Shown here piece by piece: positions 7,233 to 16,152 of a stretch of DNA of 64,000 bases. Position 1 is the first letter of the stretch, and every line of letters starts with the position of its first letter. This stretch comes from Modestobacter italicus. GTDB lineage: Bacteria; Actinomycetota; Actinomycetes; Mycobacteriales; Geodermatophilaceae. Under the pieces are notes generated by a model. That model was not told where the DNA came from and made no database searches. It worked only from the letters and a program-made list of their open reading frames with translations. The stretch covers positions 2,480,001 to 2,544,000 of the forward strand of contig NC_017955.1 of assembly GCF_000306785.1 (NCBI RefSeq), written 5' to 3'. Position numbers and translations under genes: made by a program.

Positions 7233-9413
7233 TCACGTGTCCTCGTAGCGGCGCACGGACAGCGACCAGCCACGGTCGGTCTTCCTGACCGGACCGGTCA
7301 CGCGGACCGGCAGGCCGTCGGCGTCGCGTCGCCTCCACTGCTCGACGAGCCGCTGGTGGGCGGTGCGTTCGTGCTCGCCGGCGTACCGGGGATGCCGGGT
7401 CCCCAGGTCCCAGGCGAGCTCCTGACCGCGCTGCAGCGCCTCGAGCCGCACGGGTCCGGAGACGTCCGGCGCTGCGAGGTGCAGTTCGCCGTCCGCCTCG
7501 ACGACGGTGCCGGCGAGTTCCACCTCCACGCCACGGAACGCGTAGCTGCCGTTGGCCCAGTGGGCGAACTGTTCCCGCCACCGCTCCAGATCCGGCAGGC
7601 CCGGTCCACTGAGGTAGACCGTCGCGGTGGAGTCCGCGGTATCGGCGACAGGGCGGACCGCGGCCACTCCGTCCAGCCTGCTCAGGGCCTCGTAGGCGCC
7701 GCCCCAGCAGGCCCCCAGTCCGTACGGGCACTGTGCGGTCAGCCCGACCGTCACCCGGCTGCCGGCGAACTCCTGCTGGGCCTCCCGGTCCCAGTCCTGC
7801 AGGGCGTCCCCGCCGCCGAGGAGGGGCTGCGACCTCGCGCCGGCCGGCGCTCCGGTGGTCCCGGCCACCGCAGCTGGTCCTCCGGCCGCTCCGGCGGTGT
7901 CCGCGGTGGCGGGCCCGATGCGGAGCACGTGCGCGATCGAGGGGACCCCCGCCGTGCTGAGGACGAAGAGCATGTGGTGCCCGGGCGGGCAGGACTCGGG
8001 CCCCGGAGGGGCGGTGACCCGGAGGACACCACCCTGAGCGGTGAAGGTGAGCGAGTTGAACCGCTGGCCGCTGTTGAAGGCGTGCGTCACCGACGACAGC
8101 CGGACGAGGGTCACCGCGCCGATGTCGGGCCCGTCCACCTCGACGGTCGAGGTGCCGCCGTACGCGAGCTCGTCGGGGGCGTCGTCGATCCGGGGCCGCG
8201 GGCCTCGGAACAGGTACGGAGGACGGAAGACCTGGCCGTCGCGGTGGGTGTCGGCGGGGGCGTTCTGGCTGCCGCCCACCATCCACTCACCGCCGCCGGC
8301 GCTCAGGACCGTCGCGTCCGGGAGCAGCAGGGCAGTGGAGTGGTAGCAGCGGTCGACGTCCTCCGCGGCCAGGGTCGTCCACGTGCCCGACGTCGGGTCC
8401 CAGAGCTCGGCAGCGTGCACCGGCCTGCCCGGTGACACGTCGTTGAAGCCGGGCCCGCCCGTTCCTCCGGTCACGAGGACCGTGCCGTCGGCGAGGATCG
8501 TCGCGTTGTGCTGGCGCCGGCGGAACCGCATGCTCGCGACCGGGTGCCACGCAGGAGGGGTGGCGTCGAGGTCGATGGCGTCGGTCCCTGCGCTGGGCAG
8601 GTCGGTGTGGGCGTCGTTCCCGCCGCCGGTGTAGAGGACCTTCCCCGGCTCGTACGCCACTGCCGGGCCGTACTGGCGTTCCCCGTTCGGACGTACTCCG
8701 CCCGGCTCGGGGAGCCTGGTCCAGTGCCCGGTCCCGTGGGTGTCGAGCAGGTGGGTGGCGGCGTTGGACCCGGACATGAGGACGCGGCCGTCCGGCGCGA
8801 CGTGCACCCGGGGGTACAGGGGCAGCGCGACGAAGTGGGCGATGCTCTGCCACTGCGTCCCGTCCCAGACCTGCGGGACGTGGTTGATGACGTCGTGGTG
8901 CCCGTCGGAGAAGCTGCCCGACAGCACCAGCACCCTCCCGTCGGGAAGGGACGTCGCCGTGGGGTACCACCTGCCGCTGTTCATCTCCGGCAGCGCGGTC
9001 CAGGAGTCGTCCGCCGGGTCGAAGACGCATGCCTGGTTGACGCCGTCCCCGTCCCGCAGGTGTCCTCCTACGACGAGGAGCCTGCCGTCGGGGAGGAACG
9101 CGTGACCGGAGCAGAAGAGGTTCACCGTCTCGCCGTCCGCCCGCGCCGGCGGACGTGTCGCGGTGAACGTCTCCGTACCCGGTGTCCACACGTGCGGAGT
9201 GCAGGTGTGCTCGTGCATGGAGCCACCCGGGTGGTCTCGGCGACCCCAGAACAGCACCTTCCCGTTCGGCAGCAGATGCGCGTGTACCGCCACGTTGGGC
9301 ATGGGGAGGACGGGATCCCAACGACCGCTGTGCTGCGCGGACGGATCCTCGCCGGCCGCCTCCGGGGAGGTGGGTGACGTGTCCCGTTCTCCTGCCGCTG
9401 TCGTCGGGTGCAC
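7233..9413 (-). CDS. Galactose-oxidase-like copper radical oxidase (AA5 family, kelch propeller)
   Basis: 726 residues from a GTG with AGGAG 8 nt upstream. It is a seven-bladed kelch propeller (repeats such as LPDGRVLVLSGS) followed by the DUF1929-type beta domain. All ligands of the Tyr-Cys copper radical site can be placed: Cys101 in LFCSGH and Tyr150 in GRWYP would form the crosslink, Tyr357-His358 in RCYHS, and His444 in VTHAFNSGQ. It should oxidise an alcohol or aldehyde with O2 and release H2O2. Unlike GlxA-type enzymes it has no signal peptide or membrane anchor. It carries an additional C-terminal region of about 190 residues (from about 535) that I do not recognise. A triple 11-nt repeat lies upstream. 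Confidence 0.85.
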   Translation of the reverse strand: MHPTTAAGERDTSPTSPEAAGEDPSAQHSGRWDPVLPMPNVAVHAHLLPNGKVLFWGRRDHPGGSMHEHTCTPHVWTPGTETFTATRPPARADGETVNLFCSGHAFLPDGRLLVVGGHLRDGDGVNQACVFDPADDSWTALPEMNSGRWYPTATSLPDGRVLVLSGSFSDGHHDVINHVPQVWDGTQWQSIAHFVALPLYPRVHVAPDGRVLMSGSNAATHLLDTHGTGHWTRLPEPGGVRPNGERQYGPAVAYEPGKVLYTGGGNDAHTDLPSAGTDAIDLDATPPAWHPVASMRFRRRQHNATILADGTVLVTGGTGGPGFNDVSPGRPVHAAELWDPTSGTWTTLAAEDVDRCYHSTALLLPDATVLSAGGGEWMVGGSQNAPADTHRDGQVFRPPYLFRGPRPRIDDAPDELAYGGTSTVEVDGPDIGAVTLVRLSSVTHAFNSGQRFNSLTFTAQGGVLRVTAPPGPESCPPGHHMLFVLSTAGVPSIAHVLRIGPATADTAGAAGGPAAVAGTTGAPAGARSQPLLGGGDALQDWDREAQQEFAGSRVTVGLTAQCPYGLGACWGGAYEALSRLDGVAAVRPVADTADSTATVYLSGPGLPDLERWREQFAHWANGSYAFRGVEVELAGTVVEADGELHLAAPDVSGPVRLEALQRGQELAWDLGTRHPRYAGEHERTAHQRLVEQWRRRDADGLPVRVTGPVRKTDRGWSLSVRRYEDT

Positions 9414-9519
9414 GGTCGCGATCTCCTCTCGCCGAGGACACGTGACCGTTGCGGTTCGTGTGCTCGTCGGGACAGCCGGCGATCGGTCATCGTGGGCCGT
9501 CCGATCGTCGCGCGACGAC

Positions 9520-9546
9520 GTCACCGACCTGTCACCGCGGCATCAC
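9520..9546. promoter_or_regulatory. 11-nt-phased GTCAC direct repeat (3 units), site D
   Basis: GTCAC at 9520 and 9531 and ATCAC at 9542 form three units in perfect 11-nt register, about 107 bp before the copper radical oxidase start. This is one of the two clearest examples of the shared operator pattern. Confidence 0.5.
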
Positions 9547-9630
9547 CTCTGCCGGTCGGGGGTCGAGACCTGCCCCACGGTGGTGGACGGCGAGCGCACC
9601 GCTCGTCGACGTCCGGTGGGCAGGTGGGTC

Positions 9631-10998
9631 TCAGACCAGCGAGCTCGCGGACAGCACCACCCAGGTGAGCTCGGGGTGGACGATGTCGCTGTGCGCTCCG
9701 CTGGGCGGCCCACCGCGCCGGACGACCTCGCCGGCGTCGATGTTGAGGATCCGGTCGGGGGAGAAGCGGTAGGTCGTCCCGGGTCCCACCGGCTGGATGC
9801 CGTCGAGGGCCACGTCGGCGTTCTGCGCGCCGTCCGCCCCCATCCCGCCCCACCGGTAGAGGGCGCTCATCCCGGCCGCTGCGTCGTCCCGGGCGGCGAG
9901 TGAGGCCAGCGGGTACAGGGTGCCGACTGCGCTGTCGTGCTCGGAGAAGCAGACCGTCACCGGTCCGTCGACCCGTCGTTGCATGCCGGCCAGGGCGCCG
10001 CGCCGGCCGGCATCGAAGGGCAGCGGATCGGCGAAGGCGAAGTGGGAGAAGGCTCCCTGCAGCAGGGTCAGGGACCGGACCGGCGACGGTGAGGTGTCCG
10101 GCAGGCCCGCCAGCGCGTTGGCCACCAGACGCGCGCCGAAGCTGTGGCCGATGAGGTGGACGCGCAGTTCCGGCGCCGCCCGGTGCAGCTCCCCGAGGAG
10201 CGGGCCGAGGCCCTCGCGGCCCACGACGCCCGCCCGGTTCTTCATCTGCCAGTACGTGGCCTGGCGCAGGGCCTCCTTCGCGCCGTTCCAGACGCCGCGC
10301 AACGCGTCACCGATCCCCGCCTCGCCGCCCTCCTCGCCGGGGAGCTGCACCCCCGTGCGGCGCAGCGCGTCGCGGAAGCGACCGAAGAGCTCGGCAGGCC
10401 CGTCTCCCAGCATGCGCGGCTCGACGGACGGCTCGGTCTCGCCGTCGCTGTCCGGCGTGCCGGCCAGCCGCGAGAACTCCTTCAACTGCTGGAGGAACTC
10501 CGCCTGCGCCTCGTCCGTCGGTGGGCCCGCGAGCAGCGCAGCCATGCGGTCCAGCGCCACGCCGGCCGTGGGGAAGGTCGCGTGCAGGTCCGCCAGCGTC
10601 CGCTCGTCGAGGGTCGGTGAGGACACCGGGGTGGGTGGGTCCACGTGGGCGCCGGCCGACGCTGCGCCGTCGGGACCGGCCCCGACGGCCGCGGGCGACG
10701 GGGCGAAGTCCGGGATCGGCTCGTCGGCCCACCGTCGCGACGGCCAGACGACACCCGCCAGCCCGACGTCCCCCCGTCGCTCCGCGGGCAGCTGGCCGGC
10801 GAGCAGACCGAAGAACCCCGCGTAGAGCCGGCGGGCGACGGACCGGTCGTTGTTCCACCCGTGGGAGAAGACGAAGAGGTCGGCGATCCCGCCCGCTGGG
10901 ACCTCCGCCAGCAGTGCGTCCCGGCCCGTGGCGTCCGCGTCGCCCTCGGCGTCGAAGGTGACCTGCCAGAACGGCAGTCCGCCCATGCGTTCGGCCAT
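9631..10998 (-). CDS. Alpha/beta hydrolase (serine esterase/lipase-like)
   Basis: 455 residues with AGGAGGAGA before the ATG. The early strand-turn FVFSHGWNND resembles the oxyanion region. The nucleophile elbow is GHSFGAR (Ser near residue 288). A later FSEHDSAVG and an SDIVH near the C-terminus are candidate Asp and His members of the triad. A proline-rich, acidic insertion of about 150 residues between the first strand and the elbow is unusual. There is no signal peptide. It is the last gene of the leftward operon from 16028. Confidence 0.75.
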   Translation of the reverse strand: MAERMGGLPFWQVTFDAEGDADATGRDALLAEVPAGGIADLFVFSHGWNNDRSVARRLYAGFFGLLAGQLPAERRGDVGLAGVVWPSRRWADEPIPDFAPSPAAVGAGPDGAASAGAHVDPPTPVSSPTLDERTLADLHATFPTAGVALDRMAALLAGPPTDEAQAEFLQQLKEFSRLAGTPDSDGETEPSVEPRMLGDGPAELFGRFRDALRRTGVQLPGEEGGEAGIGDALRGVWNGAKEALRQATYWQMKNRAGVVGREGLGPLLGELHRAAPELRVHLIGHSFGARLVANALAGLPDTSPSPVRSLTLLQGAFSHFAFADPLPFDAGRRGALAGMQRRVDGPVTVCFSEHDSAVGTLYPLASLAARDDAAAGMSALYRWGGMGADGAQNADVALDGIQPVGPGTTYRFSPDRILNIDAGEVVRRGGPPSGAHSDIVHPELTWVVLSASSLV

Positions 10999-11028
10999 GG
11001 CGTCTCCTCCTGTCCTCTCGTGTCGGCG

Positions 11029-13821
11029 TCAGATGTCCTGCTGGAGGGCCCGCATCAGGTCGAGCAGGCCGGCGCCCTGGAAGTCCCTGCCCCGACCGAG
11101 GTCGGTGGCCGAGTCGACGAAGATCCGTTTGATCCGTTCCGGTTCGCCGATGAACTCGCGCCGGACGGACAGCAGTGCGGCGATCGCCCCGGAGACGTGC
11201 GGCGCGGCCATGCTCGTCCCGGTGGACTCGACGTACACCGCCGTGTCGGGTGCGCGGTCGGTGCCGAGGACGGCGGCGAGGTTCGCGCCGGCGGCGCACG
11301 AGGTGATGCGCTCGCCCGGGGCGACCAGGTCGGGCTTGTCCCGCCCGTCGCCGGTGGGGCCCTTGGAGGAGTAGTACGACACCCCGTACGTGTGCGGGGC
11401 GCTGCGATGGGTCGAGCCCACGGTGATGGCCAGCGCCGCGTTGCCGGGGTCGTTGATCGTCATCCCCAGGCCGAACTTCGTCGGCGCCTCGAGCATGACG
11501 GTCAGCGACCCGTAGCCGGAGTTCCCCGCCGCGACCACGACCACGACGCCCGTGCGCACCAGCCGGTTGACCTCCTGGCAGAGCGGGCTCCGCCCGCAGG
11601 CGAACCAGCGGGGGTCGAACTCGTAGCCGACGCTGAGGTTCACCCCGTGGATCCGCATGCCGTCGACACCGTCCCCGTTGACCTCCCGGACGTAGGCGAG
11701 CGCCTGCATCACCCGGTGCACGCGGTTCTGCAGCGTTCCGCCCCCACCGAGGACCTTGAGGCTGACCAGCCTCGCCCGGGGCGCCATCCCGGCGAGCAGC
11801 TGCGGGTCGTCGACCGGGCGCGGTCGCCGCATGGGCTGGTCGGGGTTCTCGACGTTGTAGCGGCTCTCCGTCGCGTAGACCGCTCGCCCCGGCTTCTCCG
11901 CCAGCCACGGCGCCGCGGCCCCGGCGATGATGCCCGCCACGTGGGTGCCGTGGCCGGTGTCGTCGGTCAGCGCGCCCTCCGCCGTGGGCGTCCCGCCGAG
12001 CGGGAAGGCGCGGTGCAGGTCGCGCACGGAGTCGTGGGTGAGCGTCTCGTGGGCGGCGAAGTGCGGATGGTCCGCGTCGACCCCCGAGTCGATCACCGCC
12101 CAGGTGATGCCCCGCCCGTCGGCGTCGAAGGAGTTGCGCGCGGCGTCCACCTTGATGGTCACGCTCGAGGCGTCGACGTGCTCGCGCACCGGGAAGTCCG
12201 GCCACACGTGGTGGATGCTGCGGCTGACGAGGCGGGCCGGCACCGCATCGGCGGCGACGAGGCGCTCGATCTCGCGCATCGAGAGCTCGCCGGCCGTGTA
12301 GCGCCCGGCGAGCCGCGCAGGCGGGACGTCTCCGGTGACCCGCTGCCACAGGCGCTCCAGCCGTTCGAACGCCGCCGTCACGCCAGCATGGAACTGCAGG
12401 TTCAGCTCGACCATGACGGGCACCGGCTCGTTCTCGTCCTCGCTGAACCCCAGGTCCCGGCGCGAGGCCGGATCCCGCAACGGTGCGGAGATCACACCGG
12501 CCACCACCAGCGGCGGCGCCGCGTCCCGGCCGCCTCCTGGCTCAGGTCGGCTGCGGAGGGAACGCTGGTCGGCCTCTCCTGGGTCCGCCAGCCGATGCCG
12601 GGCGCCCGCGACAGCCGCGGTGCCGGCTGGGCTGAGCGCCAAGGTCTCCTGGCCGGTGGTCAGGCCGGCAAGACGCAGCCCGTCGAGGGCGTCGGCGACC
12701 GCGACGTGCCAGCGCGGTCGGTCGGCGAGACCCTCGTAGTCACGGTCCGGAGGCGCGAACTGGTCGGCGAAACGCAGAGCGACCTCCTCGGTCACCGCCT
12801 CGACCGTGGCATCGGTGTCCGGCGGCAGCTCCTCCAGCGCGACCAGGGCGCGGTCGGCCCAGGTCCCTGCCGCTGCCCCGCCTCCGGAGAGAGGAGTCCT
12901 CGGGCTCGGGACCGCCGGCCCGAGCGGCTCGGGGGACGCCGGTGCGGAGCGGTCCCCACCCCCGGCGACCCCCTGCAGTCTGTCGTCGGGCAGCACGACG
13001 GGGGTCGTGAGCAGCAGGATCCCGTGCTCGGTCGGGGCTGCGGGTGGCACCGTCTCGCCGCCCACGGCCAGCGCCCGGAGGTCGGGGAGCGCGTAGTGCT
13101 CGGCCGCGTCGACGTCGACCTGGTAGCCGAGATCGCCGAGGCTCGCCAGCGTCAGGCGGCTCAGGGGGTTGCCGGCCGCCCTCATGGAGCCGGTCATGAG
13201 CTCGTCGCGGAAGACGCTCTCGCGCCAGTGGGCGTCGCGGGTCCCCGGTTCCCCGGTGTTCTCGACCGGAACCGGCTGCCCGACCCCGGTACCCAGGAGG
13301 GCGCCGAACTCCTCCTGCGCACCGGCACCGGTGAAGGTGGGATCGGACGAACCGGCGCCCTGCAGCAGGCGCTTGAGGTCCCAGATCGTGCCCATGCCGA
13401 GCACGTGACCCATCGCGTGGGCGATCACGTCGTGCAGCGTGCCGTCGGCCTCCATCCGGGCGAGGTCGGCGGTGGCGAAGGACATGATCCCCTTGGCCGG
13501 CAGGAAGGCCGCAGCGCCCGCCCCTGCGGGCCTGACGTGGGTCGGGCCGGCCTCCCCGAGATACCGGCCAGGGCCGTCGACGGTGACGCCCTGGGCGAGG
13601 ACGAGCAGGTCGTCGATCACCTCACCGTCGACCAGCACAGCGGGCAGGTCACCGACGACCATCCTGGTCCAGCGGTCGGCCGCGGCGGCGAACGCCTCCC
13701 GCTGCACGCCGGTCAGCCCACCGAGGAAACGGACCTCGATGGTGAACGGCGAGTCCCCTCCGGCGAGGGCCTGCGCGTGCTCGGCGTCGGCGCGCGCCAC
13801 GTGGATCTCACGGCTGGCCAC
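11029..13821 (-). CDS. Inactive zincin domain fused to S8 subtilisin-like protease
   Basis: 930 residues from a GTG preceded by AGAGGG. Residues 1-280 match the metalloprotease at 5975-6847 almost column for column, but the active-site helix reads HAMGHVLGMG. His135 and His139 remain while the catalytic Glu136 is Ala (codon GCG). A linker of about 250 residues leads to an S8 domain with Asp578 (VIDSGVD), His624 (GHGTH), Asn767 (AAGNSG) and Ser870 (TGTSMAAP), all intact. The protein is therefore a predicted pseudo-zincin attached to an active subtilisin. No signal peptide is visible, although S8 enzymes are usually exported. Confidence 0.88.
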   Translation of the reverse strand: MASREIHVARADAEHAQALAGGDSPFTIEVRFLGGLTGVQREAFAAAADRWTRMVVGDLPAVLVDGEVIDDLLVLAQGVTVDGPGRYLGEAGPTHVRPAGAGAAAFLPAKGIMSFATADLARMEADGTLHDVIAHAMGHVLGMGTIWDLKRLLQGAGSSDPTFTGAGAQEEFGALLGTGVGQPVPVENTGEPGTRDAHWRESVFRDELMTGSMRAAGNPLSRLTLASLGDLGYQVDVDAAEHYALPDLRALAVGGETVPPAAPTEHGILLLTTPVVLPDDRLQGVAGGGDRSAPASPEPLGPAVPSPRTPLSGGGAAAGTWADRALVALEELPPDTDATVEAVTEEVALRFADQFAPPDRDYEGLADRPRWHVAVADALDGLRLAGLTTGQETLALSPAGTAAVAGARHRLADPGEADQRSLRSRPEPGGGRDAAPPLVVAGVISAPLRDPASRRDLGFSEDENEPVPVMVELNLQFHAGVTAAFERLERLWQRVTGDVPPARLAGRYTAGELSMREIERLVAADAVPARLVSRSIHHVWPDFPVREHVDASSVTIKVDAARNSFDADGRGITWAVIDSGVDADHPHFAAHETLTHDSVRDLHRAFPLGGTPTAEGALTDDTGHGTHVAGIIAGAAAPWLAEKPGRAVYATESRYNVENPDQPMRRPRPVDDPQLLAGMAPRARLVSLKVLGGGGTLQNRVHRVMQALAYVREVNGDGVDGMRIHGVNLSVGYEFDPRWFACGRSPLCQEVNRLVRTGVVVVVAAGNSGYGSLTVMLEAPTKFGLGMTINDPGNAALAITVGSTHRSAPHTYGVSYYSSKGPTGDGRDKPDLVAPGERITSCAAGANLAAVLGTDRAPDTAVYVESTGTSMAAPHVSGAIAALLSVRREFIGEPERIKRIFVDSATDLGRGRDFQGAGLLDLMRALQQDI

Positions 13822-13878
13822 GGACGGCCCTCTGCGGCACGAGCTGCGCGACGGCAGCCACCGGACTGCACGCTCCCG

Positions 13879-14643
13879 TCATCCCGCGACGAGGTGCGCG
13901 GATCGGACGAGGTGCTCGAGGACCTGGCGGGTCTTCGTCTCCGTCACCGGCGGGACGGTGAGGCCGAGCGAGCCGACGAACCCGGCCAGGGCCCGCTGCC
14001 TCTGCAGCGCGTCACCGGGGTCGGCGACGACGGAGAGCTCGAGGAAGTCCAGGTCGTCGACGGTCCACCGTTCGGCCCGGACCCCGAGCCCGGCCGGCGC
14101 CGTCTCGACCCGCTTCCACCGTCTCGCGGTCACCGGTGGCAGCACGGTGAGCGCGTCCGGGTCGACCCGGGCGTCGCAGCAGTCGTGCAGGAAGTCGAGC
14201 TGGTCGTCGAGGAACAGCGAGCGGACCGGCGCGCCGTCGGCGGCGGCGGCGATGACGTCCCCCGGGCGGTCGGCGGTCATCGACACCGCGAGCACGTGCT
14301 TGTCGCCGGCCCAGTCGGCCTCGACCTCCAGCTCCCAGCCGTTGCCCTTGGTCGCGGTCGGCCACGGGCCGCTGAGCTGGGATCGGCGGCAGGGACGCAG
14401 CTTGATGGTCGTGTCGTCCGGTTCGCCGGGTCTGCGGCGTGCCCGCAGGACCACTCCCAGGTCCAGCAGCGGGGTGGTGGGCCCGACCGCCGCCGTGACG
14501 TCCTCGCAGAAGTAGATCCGCCAGGTGGGCTGGTCCGGCGCCAGCTCCAGCGTCTGGACCGCCTGGTCCACCCGGTCCCCGGCGAGGGTCAGTTTGATCT
14601 CGACGCCGTCCAGCCGCGTGGCCGGCGCCGGGTCGGTGCTCAT
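13879..14643 (-). CDS. CYTH-like domain protein
   Basis: 254 residues, with its start overlapping the stop of the metalloprotease gene upstream (ATGA). GVEIKLTL at the N-terminus, the strand RIYFCEDV and GVVLRARRRPGEPDDTTIKL fit the beta-strand order of CYTH/triphosphate tunnel proteins, with charged residues alternating along strands. The usual ExExK signature is only partly present. The substrate is unknown, and the fold assignment is by eye. It sits between two protease genes in one operon. Confidence 0.5.
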   Translation of the reverse strand: MSTDPAPATRLDGVEIKLTLAGDRVDQAVQTLELAPDQPTWRIYFCEDVTAAVGPTTPLLDLGVVLRARRRPGEPDDTTIKLRPCRRSQLSGPWPTATKGNGWELEVEADWAGDKHVLAVSMTADRPGDVIAAAADGAPVRSLFLDDQLDFLHDCCDARVDPDALTVLPPVTARRWKRVETAPAGLGVRAERWTVDDLDFLELSVVADPGDALQRQRALAGFVGSLGLTVPPVTETKTRQVLEHLVRSAHLVAG

Positions 14644-16028
14644 CGACGGGCCGCCGGCGCGACCTCGACCGCCGCGGCGTGACCCCGGGGTCTCGGGATG
14701 AGGTCGTCGGCGGCGACGACCCGTCTCGTGGCGTCCGAGACGTCGGCCGGGTCGGCCGTCCGGAGGCCGCAGTCCTCGAGCTTGCGCGGCCGGAGCAGCA
14801 GCGAGTCCGGCACGGGGGAGATCTCCCGCCAGGCGAAGCTGTCCCGGATGATCTGCTGGTTGTCCCCGTCGGTGAGCTCGCGGTCGGCGCGGACCAGCCC
14901 GCGCAGGACCTCGTGGTAGGTCAGGAAGTCGGGGGAGAGCTGTCCCCAGGTCGTCGCGAGCAGCCGGCCGGTGGCGTCCCGGGCCTCCAGCAGGGCGTTC
15001 GTGAACTCCTCCTCCGCCCCGGTGTAGGCGGCGGTGAACTGACGCTGGATCTCGTCCGGGTCCAGGCCCACCGTGTCACTCGGGATGTTGTTGGAGGCGT
15101 CCCGCAGGTCCTGGGTGATCAACCCCCGCGCGACCAGTGCCTTCTGGAAGATCTCGACCATCGTGTCGAAGACCGCGCCGGTCAGCGGCAGCGAGCGGAC
15201 ATGGGGCGCCTGGCCGACGTCGGACATCCGCTTGCTGTTCAGTGCGACGCGGATCTCCCGGCTGTCGGACAGCTCGCCGACGCGGTCGAGGCCGTTGACG
15301 GTGAGCAGGTTGCCCTTGGTCTCGGTGAGCAGCTGGTCGACGAACGAGCGGAAGTGCAGCAGGGCGATGATCGCGGTCAGGTCACCGCAGGACTCCTGGA
15401 AGCCGCCGTAGTCGATCCCCGCGTCCAGCGGGCTGCTCGGCACCCCGACCTCGGAGAAGATGATGCTGTGCCCCAGCTCGTGGGCGAGGACGTCGAAGTT
15501 CTCGCAGAACGGCCGGGTGTGGTCGATGGTCCCGGTCACGGTGCGGCCGAAACCGAACTCGAGGAACCCGAAGCCCGACTGGGCGTTGTCCCACTCGATG
15601 AGCGGGATGAGCTCGAGCCTCGCGAAGTCCGACTCGAAGCTCCAGTCGATCCGGTGGCCGAAGTAGTCCTGCCAGATGTCGAGGACACGGCGGACGGTCG
15701 CGTACATCGTGGCGGCGGAGAACTCCCGGCTGTCCGGGTCCAGATGGGTGAAGTGCCCGTCCTCGCCCGGCTGCACCGGTGGGCGCTGCAGCCCGCGCCA
15801 GGGCGGCCCGGTGAACTGCTTGTAGGGCAACTTGCCGATCGCGTCCACGACGAACATGCGGTCGTCGGCAGGGCCCGGCTGGATGTCGGCGGGGGGCACG
15901 GAGACGGCCACCGTCTCCGGCGTCGGGAACAGCGGGGTGCCGTCGGTCCGGCGGAGGAAGCGGGGCTGCGGGAACAGCAGGAAGCGGGTTCCCGTCCTCA
16001 TCAGCTGTTCGTCGAGCTGCAGGGACAT
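14640..16028 (-). CDS. Gluzincin (thermolysin-like) metalloprotease
   Basis: 462 residues, first gene of the leftward operon. VLAHELGHSIIFSEVG supplies two zinc-binding His and the catalytic Glu. GGFQESCGDL about 25 residues later supplies the third ligand Glu, the arrangement of M4-type gluzincins. There is no signal peptide or propeptide. A triple 11-nt GTCAC repeat stands about 60 bp before the ATG. Confidence 0.8.
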   Translation of the reverse strand: MSLQLDEQLMRTGTRFLLFPQPRFLRRTDGTPLFPTPETVAVSVPPADIQPGPADDRMFVVDAIGKLPYKQFTGPPWRGLQRPPVQPGEDGHFTHLDPDSREFSAATMYATVRRVLDIWQDYFGHRIDWSFESDFARLELIPLIEWDNAQSGFGFLEFGFGRTVTGTIDHTRPFCENFDVLAHELGHSIIFSEVGVPSSPLDAGIDYGGFQESCGDLTAIIALLHFRSFVDQLLTETKGNLLTVNGLDRVGELSDSREIRVALNSKRMSDVGQAPHVRSLPLTGAVFDTMVEIFQKALVARGLITQDLRDASNNIPSDTVGLDPDEIQRQFTAAYTGAEEEFTNALLEARDATGRLLATTWGQLSPDFLTYHEVLRGLVRADRELTDGDNQQIIRDSFAWREISPVPDSLLLRPRKLEDCGLRTADPADVSDATRRVVAADDLIPRPRGHAAAVEVAPAARR

Positions 16029-16090
16029 GGCGGGACTCCTCCGGGTGCGCGGCCGTGCGGGGCATGTGTCGGCGACTGTCCGCAGCCGTC

Positions 16091-16117
16091 GTCACGGTGC
16101 CGTCACTCCGGTGTCAC
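16091..16117. promoter_or_regulatory. 11-nt-phased GTCAC direct repeat (3 units), site E
   Basis: GTCAC occurs at 16091, 16102 and 16113, three exact units in perfect 11-nt register, 63 nt before the start of the protease operon. This is the clearest copy of the pattern shared by the island. Confidence 0.55.
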
Positions 16118-16152
16118 TGGGTCGCCAGGGCCTCGGGCGCCCCGGAGCGGGG

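Noticed and set aside
10645..14682. Very long rightward open frame opposite the hydrolase, subtilisin and CYTH genes
   Set aside because: It is the antisense shadow of three well-supported genes; its translation is Arg/Gly/Pro-rich with no domain, a common effect of high GC.
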